64,000 nt of DNA from Cryobacterium gelidum (lineage in GTDB: Bacteria > Actinomycetota > Actinomycetes > Actinomycetales > Microbacteriaceae): positions 296 to 64,295 of the forward strand of contig NZ_SOHL01000030.1 in NCBI RefSeq assembly GCF_004403985.1, given 5' to 3'. A program made the translations under genes and the position numbers. Below are positions 55,501-64,000 of this stretch, piece by piece; the stretch's first letter is position 1; each line of letters begins with the position of its first letter. The notes under the pieces are model-generated. The model had not been told where the DNA came from, made no database searches, and saw nothing but the letters and a program-made list of their open reading frames with translations.

Positions 55501-57091
55501 ATTTGGTGCCATCGCCGGTGCTGTGCAACCCCACTTCTTCTCCGCGCTCGAGCGCTGCGCGCTCCTGGTCCATGGCGCCGCGCCGCGCCGATCTCTTCGA
55601 TTGCTGCCGCTGCGTGATGACCTCTTCCAGGGCGGCGAGAACGGATGCCGCACTCGACGCGCTGTCGGCCAGGTGGCCGCCGGCGAGCGGGCTCTGCGGC
55701 GAGGAAGTGTGCGGCAGCCATTTCAGCCACTCGAGCTCGCTCGACCAGTGCGGTGTCACGAGCGAGGCGACGGCCAGTTCGGCGGGCGAGTGCAGGGCGG
55801 TGAGCTGAACGAGCAGCGAATTCACGGTGCCGGCGCACGCGGCGGCGGTGCCGGCCACACCGACGGCACCGGCATCGAACAGATTGTCGATGAGCGGAAC
55901 CTGATCAACCGTGGCGTGCTCGGTGATGACGGTATCGAGACGCTCCTGAAATTCGGGCAGCAGTTCACCGCGCAGGGAAGCGTCGGTCGTGTTGCGCGAG
56001 CGCATCGTGCCGAGACCGAGCCGCACATTGAGAAAGGACCAGTGCTCGGGCCGGCGGGTCCACATGAGCGGGCCGCGCTGCAGCGACTGGCTGAGCGCAT
56101 CATGGGTCGAGGGCGACTCTCCGAGCCGCGCCTGCTGTTCCCTGCTACGTTCGGTGAGCAGTTGCGCGCGGAGCGCAGCCAGACGCACGTCGAAACGGCC
56201 GATCGATCGCTTCAGCAGGCGCTTGTCTTTGGAGCGGTTCATGAAGAAGTTGCCGATGAGCATCATCGGGCTCATCAGCACGAACAGCAACGCCGCCGGG
56301 CGATTAAAAATGAGCCACATGCTCACTCCGAGCAACACCGGTGCCACCATGGCCAGCCAGGGGAACGGCTGGTCGTCTTTCTCGGTCGGCACCTCGGGCG
56401 CCGTGAACTCCTGGCCGGCGTAACGTCCTTCCACCCGCGGTGACCGGTTGAAGTACACCGGACCGTCGCGGTGTTGGTCGCCGATCGCGGCCACGGTCTG
56501 CACGACCGTGATGCGCAGCTGGGTGTCGCCGATCTGCACCGTCTCGCCCTGCTCGATGTGCAACCGGGTGACCAGTCCGCCGTCGATGACGACACCGTTG
56601 GCCGATCCGAGGTCCACCAGATCGATACCCGCGGCGACTTCGAGACGTACATGGCGTTTCGACACCAGCTTGTCACTGAGCACCACGTCGCACTCGGCGT
56701 CGCGCCCAATGATGGTCGTTCCGCGGCTGAGGGCAATCTGCGCTCCGGCGTCCGGACCGGTCAGCACGTGGATCACGGCCAGGGTCGCGGCGGCACCGTG
56801 CTCGTGAGAGAGAAAAAACGTGCCGGAGTCCGCCAGGGCAACGCTCGCGCCAGAGCCGACCCAGTCCTCGCCGATCAGGGCGTCCGGCGGCAGGAGCAAC
56901 CAGTCGGTGCCTCCGGGAGCGACCGTGCGCAGGGTGAGCGGCCGGTCGGCGGCGCCGGGCGCGAGCGCCGAGCGCGGATCGACCCTGGCGATCGTACCGG
57001 CGACATCGGAAATGCTGGCCGCGGCATCCGCTGTGACGACGATGTCGTCGTTCTGACCGTTGGACCGGGCCAACGTGACTTTCAACCGCAC
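52595..57091 (-). CDS. EccC/EssC-like FtsK/SpoIIIE ATPase of a type VII secretion system
   Basis: A 1498-residue motor protein. Residues 1-100 form a small beta-rich domain; an FHA domain follows (about 105-198: TTIIGRDAECDVVL, VSKRHVRL, DLGSANGVVIDG). Two membrane helices lie at about 252-292. Three ATPase domains follow: D1 with GGTTGAGKSEFL near 715 and VLVIDEFAALV; D2 with GTGGSGKSVALRT near 1040; and D3 with GPPASGRSTALRA near 1317, where the Walker A Lys is Arg. FHA plus FtsK repeats is the EssC/EccC layout. The start is GTG. No EccB, EccD, EccE or mycosin genes are nearby, so the channel is either minimal or built from other genes. Confidence 0.93.
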   Translation of the reverse strand: MRLKVTLARSNGQNDDIVVTADAAASISDVAGTIARVDPRSALAPGAADRPLTLRTVAPGGTDWLLLPPDALIGEDWVGSGASVALADSGTFFLSHEHGAAATLAVIHVLTGPDAGAQIALSRGTTIIGRDAECDVVLSDKLVSKRHVRLEVAAGIDLVDLGSANGVVIDGGLVTRLHIEQGETVQIGDTQLRITVVQTVAAIGDQHRDGPVYFNRSPRVEGRYAGQEFTAPEVPTEKDDQPFPWLAMVAPVLLGVSMWLIFNRPAALLFVLMSPMMLIGNFFMNRSKDKRLLKRSIGRFDVRLAALRAQLLTERSREQQARLGESPSTHDALSQSLQRGPLMWTRRPEHWSFLNVRLGLGTMRSRNTTDASLRGELLPEFQERLDTVITEHATVDQVPLIDNLFDAGAVGVAGTAAACAGTVNSLLVQLTALHSPAELAVASLVTPHWSSELEWLKWLPHTSSPQSPLAGGHLADSASSAASVLAALEEVITQRQQSKRSARRGAMDQERAALERGEEVGLHSTGDGTKSPIPAIIVVISDDVAVDRSRLVQLAENGADAGVYPVWIARTVAALPAVCRTAIEIDESTGLGTVSFVRLGETIADVVVESVDAATALHFARRLAPVIDAGALIADSSDLPRSVSMVTLLGHDLIAAHDAVIDRWRQNASMHDRTPGAVPCSKRAGTLRAIVGSIGVQSMHLDLRTQGPHALVGGTTGAGKSEFLQAWVLGMAAEYSPDRVSFLFVDYKGGSAFADCVSLPHCVGLVTDLSPHLVRRALTSLRAELRYREHLLNSKKAKDLIELEKRGDPDSPPALVLVIDEFAALVSEVPEFVDGVVDIAQRGRSLGIHLIMATQRPAGVIRDNLRANTNLRVALRMADESDSNDVVGVKDAAHFDPGLPGRAIAKTGPGRLQQFQSGYAGGWTSREPERAEIGIAELRFGGETAWEPPSNPLAGQERELGPTDQHKLVAALVGAAGSAQIPAPRRPWLDELPLLCDLGSILQRTDAALTLGLADAPTEQQQRPVCFLPDVDGHIGIYGTGGSGKSVALRTLAIAAGSTSDGGPVAVYGLDFAAGSLRMLEPLPHVGSIIGGDDTERIIRLFRLLRAELASRGNRFAEATASTIAEYRALANRPNEPRILLLIDGFATFREEWEVASGRSNWYDVFRSILADGRQLGIHVAFTADRSGSVPSSVRSSVQRRVVLRLADDTGYNLLDVAGDILNAKSAPGRAIFDGLETQIAVWGGSAVAAEQAAAVRVLAEELRAQNMQAAVPIGSLSRQYAASELPDRVTNRPALGLSDETLTPVGFEPRGTLLLSGPPASGRSTALRALMHALVRFDPLVARYYIGNARSGLAGLHGWVAAATTIAEAVDLAKELTQVVSADPATPRIAIVIENLADFLQTPADAVLVELIKQVKRSDHFLVADGETASWNSSWPLFAEMKNTRRGLLLQPDTIEGDILLKTPLPRLNRAEFPPGRGMMVTGGKVVRVQLPLVEQV

Positions 57092-57217
57092 GTGCTCGCC
57101 CCCCCAGGAACAAGTTCGGGCGCATCGGCAACAAACTCGTCCCTCGAGCGTACCCCGCGAGGCGGCGCGGGCGCTTCCACGGTACCCACCACCCTTTCCG
57201 GGTGTCTTAACGACGGA

Positions 57218-57247
57218 TGGCCCCTGCCGAAGCAGGGGCCATCCGTG
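57218..57247 (-). terminator. Terminator-like hairpin behind rpoC
   Basis: GGATGGCCCCTGC, loop CGAA/TTCG, GCAGGGGCCATCC forms a perfect 13-pair stem 16 bases behind the rpoC stop. No U-tract follows, but its strength and position between rpoC and the next minus-strand gene support a role as transcript end. Confidence 0.75.
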
Positions 57248-57262
57248 TAGAGCTGCCGGGGA

Positions 57263-61186
<3,924 letters not shown>

Positions 61187-61228
61187 TTTCTCTCCTTGGA
61201 AAGTTTTCGAAGTTTCTTTGGGCCAGGC

Positions 61229-64000
61229 TTAGATGTCGTCGATGGACGACGACTCAAACCGGGTGGAAATGTTGATGCCGAGCTCTTCCGCAGCGCGGAA
61301 CACCTCGTCATCCGTGTCGCGCAGGCTGACTGCGGTGCCATCGGCCGAGAGCACCTCGACGTTCAAGCACAGCGACTGCATTTCCTTGATCAGAACCTTG
61401 AAGCTCTCGGGAATGCCGGGTTCCTGGATGTTCTCACCCTTGACGATGGCTTCGTACACCTTGACGCGGCCGAGGATATCGTCAGATTTGATGGTCAGGA
61501 GTTCCTGCAGGGCGTAAGCGGCTCCGTATGCTTCGAGCGCCCACACCTCCATCTCACCGAAACGCTGTCCACCGAACTGCGCCTTACCACCCAGCGGCTG
61601 CTGCGTGATCATGGAGTACGGGCCGGTCGAACGAGCGTGGATCTTGTCGTCGACGAGGTGGTGGAGCTTCAGGATGTACATGTATCCAACGGACACCGGC
61701 ATCGGGAACGGCTCGCCGGAGCGGCCGTCGAAGAGCTGGGTCTTTCCGGTGGAACCGATGAGGCGTTCGCCGTCGCGGGTCAGGGTCGTGGAGTCCAGGA
61801 GACCCTCGATCTCGATCTCGAGCGCACCGTCGAATACCGGGGTGGCGACCTTCGTGCCGGGGGCGGCACTGAAGGCGTGCTCCGGAAGACGAGCAGCCCA
61901 TTTCGGCTTGCCCTCGACGTTCCAGCCCTGCTTCGCAATCCAGCCGAGGTGTGTTTCCAGCACCTGGCCGAAGTTCATGCGACCGGGGATACCGAGCGGG
62001 TTGAGGATGATGTCGACCGGGGTTCCGTCGGCGAGGAACGGCATGTCCTCGATCGGCAGAATGCGGGAGATGACACCCTTGTTGCCGTGACGGCCGGCGA
62101 GCTTGTCGCCCTCGGTGATCTTGCGCTTCTGGGCGATGAACACGACCACGCGCTGGTTGACGCCCGAGCCGAGCTCGTCGTCGCCGTCCTGCGAGTCGAA
62201 CACCTTGACACCGATGATGGTGCCGCGCTCACCGTGGGGAACCTTGAGCGAGGTGTCGCGAACTTCGCGGCTCTTCTCGTTGAAGATGGCGCGCAGCAGG
62301 CGCTCCTCGGCGGAGAGCTCGGTCTCGCCCTTGGGCGTGACCTTGCCGACGAGGATGTCACCGGGGCGAACCTCGGCTCCGATGCGAATGATGCCACGCT
62401 CGTCGAGGTCGGCGAGGAAGTCCGGAGACACGTTGGGAAGGTCGCGAGTGATCTCTTCCTTACCCAGCTTGGTGTCGCGGGCATCCACTTCGTACTCTTC
62501 GATGTGAATCGAGGAGAGGGTGTCGTCCTTGACCAGGTTCTGGCTCAGGATGATCGCGTCCTCGAAGTTGTAGCCTTCCCACGGCATGAATGCCACGAGC
62601 AGGTTCTTTCCGAGGGCGAGCTCGCCCTGGTCGGTGGCGGGCCCGTCGGCGATAACCTCGCCGGCTTCGATGCGCTCACCGGCGTTGACGATCACGCGGT
62701 GGTTGAAGCTCGTGCCCTGGTTGGAGCGCGAGAACTTGCGCAGGTAGTAGTCCTGCGTGCCGCCCTCATCGAGCTGAATGGTGACGACGTCCGCCGACAC
62801 CTCGGAGACCACACCGGGCTTCGACGCGGTGAGCACGTCACCGGCGTCGATGGCCGTGTAGACCTCCATGCCGGTTCCGACGAGCGGGCTGTCGCTCAGA
62901 AGCAGCGGCACCGCCTGACGCTGCATGTTGGCACCCATGAGCGCGCGGTTTGCATCGTCGTGCTCGAGGAACGGGATGAGGCTGGTCGCGACCGAGACCA
63001 TCTGGCGCGGCGAGACATCCATGTAGCCGATGTCTTCAGCGGGAACGAGGTCGACCTCGCCACCCTTCTTACGAGCCAGCACGCGGGCCTCGGCGAAGTG
63101 CGAGTCCTTGGTGAGCGGCGCGTTGGCCTGGGCGACGATGAAGTCGTCTTCTTCACTCGCGGTGAGGTAGTCGATCGTCTCGGTGACCTTGTTGCCCTGC
63201 ACGCGACGGTACGGCGTCTCGATGAAACCGAACGCATTGATCTGCGCGAACGAGGCAAGCGAACCGATCAGGCCGATGTTCGGGCCTTCCGGGGTCTCGA
63301 TGGGGCACATGCGGCCGTAGTGCGAGGGGTGAACGTCTCGCACCTCGACGCCGGCGCGGTCACGGGACAGACCACCCGGGCCCAGCGCGGACAGGCGACG
63401 CTTGTGCGTCAATCCGGCGAGCGGGTTGTTCTGGTCCATGAACTGCGAGAGCTGCGACGTACCGAAGAATTCCTTGATCGCCGCCACGACGGGGCGCACG
63501 TTGATCAGGGTCTGCGGGGTGATCGCTTCAATGTCCTGCGTGGTCATGCGCTCGCGAACGACGCGCTCCATGCGGGACAGGCCGGTACGAACCTGGTTCT
63601 GGATGAGCTCGCCAACGGCACGGATACGACGGTTACCGAAGTGGTCGATGTCGTCGATGTCGATGTTGATGTCGGTCATCTTGCCGTCGCGCAGACCCTT
63701 GAGGGTGGTCTGGTTGTCGTGCAGGGCGACGAGGTACTTGATGGTGGCCAGGATGTCCTGGAGCGTCAGTACGGAGTCACTCAGCGGCGCTTCGAGGCCG
63801 AGCTTGCGGTTGATCTTGTAACGACCAACCTTGGCCAGGTCGTAGCGCTTGGAGTTGAAGAAGAAGTTGTCGAGGAGCGCACGTGCGGCCTCGGCGGCAA
63901 CCTGCTCGCCAGGACGAAGCTTGCGGTAGATGTCCTTGAGGGCTTCTTCCTTGGTGAGGATGTTGTCCTTCTCGAGGGTGAGCTCGATGGACGCGTAGCC
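61229..64000 (-). CDS. rpoB: DNA-directed RNA polymerase subunit beta (5' end outside the window)
   Basis: The last 923 residues of the beta subunit; the frame runs to the window edge with [17 protein letters not shown], so about the first 240 residues are missing. The rifampicin region reads [19 protein letters not shown], then [14 protein letters not shown], which is wild type at the Asp, His and Ser positions that usually mutate to resistance. The C-terminal part with [14 protein letters not shown] is complete. Co-transcribed with rpoC. Confidence 0.99.
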   Translation of the reverse strand, partial: GYASIELTLEKDNILTKEEALKDIYRKLRPGEQVAAEAARALLDNFFFNSKRYDLAKVGRYKINRKLGLEAPLSDSVLTLQDILATIKYLVALHDNQTTLKGLRDGKMTDINIDIDDIDHFGNRRIRAVGELIQNQVRTGLSRMERVVRERMTTQDIEAITPQTLINVRPVVAAIKEFFGTSQLSQFMDQNNPLAGLTHKRRLSALGPGGLSRDRAGVEVRDVHPSHYGRMCPIETPEGPNIGLIGSLASFAQINAFGFIETPYRRVQGNKVTETIDYLTASEEDDFIVAQANAPLTKDSHFAEARVLARKKGGEVDLVPAEDIGYMDVSPRQMVSVATSLIPFLEHDDANRALMGANMQRQAVPLLLSDSPLVGTGMEVYTAIDAGDVLTASKPGVVSEVSADVVTIQLDEGGTQDYYLRKFSRSNQGTSFNHRVIVNAGERIEAGEVIADGPATDQGELALGKNLLVAFMPWEGYNFEDAIILSQNLVKDDTLSSIHIEEYEVDARDTKLGKEEITRDLPNVSPDFLADLDERGIIRIGAEVRPGDILVGKVTPKGETELSAEERLLRAIFNEKSREVRDTSLKVPHGERGTIIGVKVFDSQDGDDELGSGVNQRVVVFIAQKRKITEGDKLAGRHGNKGVISRILPIEDMPFLADGTPVDIILNPLGIPGRMNFGQVLETHLGWIAKQGWNVEGKPKWAARLPEHAFSAAPGTKVATPVFDGALEIEIEGLLDSTTLTRDGERLIGSTGKTQLFDGRSGEPFPMPVSVGYMYILKLHHLVDDKIHARSTGPYSMITQQPLGGKAQFGGQRFGEMEVWALEAYGAAYALQELLTIKSDDILGRVKVYEAIVKGENIQEPGIPESFKVLIKEMQSLCLNVEVLSADGTAVSLRDTDDEVFRAAEELGINISTRFESSSIDDI

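Noticed and set aside
54410-56443. Plus-strand frame of 677 codons opposite the EccC-like ATPase
   Set aside because: Antisense shadow: the opposite strand has three ATPase domains with correct motifs, and this frame has none.
61229-64000. Rifampicin or streptomycin resistance changes in rpoB and rpsL
   Set aside because: The key residues seen (rpoB Asp, His, Ser of the rifampicin region; rpsL Lys43 and Lys88) are wild type.

Overview
The window reads as the chromosome of a high-GC actinobacterium, most likely a member of the Microbacteriaceae. The basis is the strong GC bias, frequent GTG/TTG starts, the order rpsL-rpsG-fusA-tuf and rpoB-rpoC, the linked Tad and type IV pilus loci, and a secretion locus of actinobacterial type. 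The genus cannot be fixed from the sequence alone. No rRNA, tRNA or CRISPR array was found.

Layout. (1) 1-1800 is a graveyard of insertion sequences: an IS110-type transposase tail abuts an IS3-type transposase tail, which itself sits inside a decayed IS21 istA/istB pair. (2) 1801-8941 is an AT-richer, partly decayed exopolysaccharide segment: GDP-L-fucose synthase (minus strand), two GT4-like glycosyltransferases and an O-antigen ligase/polymerase-type membrane protein (plus strand), followed by about 1 kb with no convincing gene. (3) 8942-15926 holds a UDP-glucose/GDP-mannose dehydrogenase, a diverged and frameshifted copy of the last quarter of tuf with its terminator, a small anchored protein, and the str operon (rpsL, rpsG, fusA, tuf), all on the minus strand. 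(4) 16282-18716 carries three poorly characterised genes, two of them membrane proteins.

(5) 19043-26080 (plus strand) is a Tad/Flp pilus operon: flp, tadE, tadG, cpaB, cpaE/tadZ, cpaF/tadA, tadB, tadC. (6) 36765-26133 (minus strand, converging on Tad) is a type IVa-like pilus operon: pilB, pilT, pilC, pilA, pilV-, pilW- and pilX-like pilins, prepilin peptidase, pilM, pilN, pilO. The only prepilin peptidase in the window lies in this operon and may serve both pili.

(7) 57091-36952 (minus strand) is one long locus: EccC/EssC-like FHA-FtsK ATPase, a WXG100-like protein, a Ser/Thr kinase, a 2029-residue membrane-anchored Ig/cadherin/FN3-like protein, a MoxR AAA ATPase, a DUF58 protein, a transglutaminase-fold protein that lacks two of the three catalytic residues, an FHA membrane protein, a PP2C phosphatase and a tail-anchored protein. 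The kinase-FN3-AAA-DUF58-transglutaminase order matches the PFNA cluster known from bifidobacteria, here joined to type VII secretion parts and to a complete kinase/phosphatase/FHA signalling set. A repeated acidic D-x-T-x-[IV]-V-x-R motif occurs three times in the tail-anchored protein and once in the FHA protein. It fits the FHA-binding rule pThr-x-x-[IVD] and suggests a phospho-switch inside this locus. (8) 57263-64000 is rpoC and the 3' four-fifths of rpoB.
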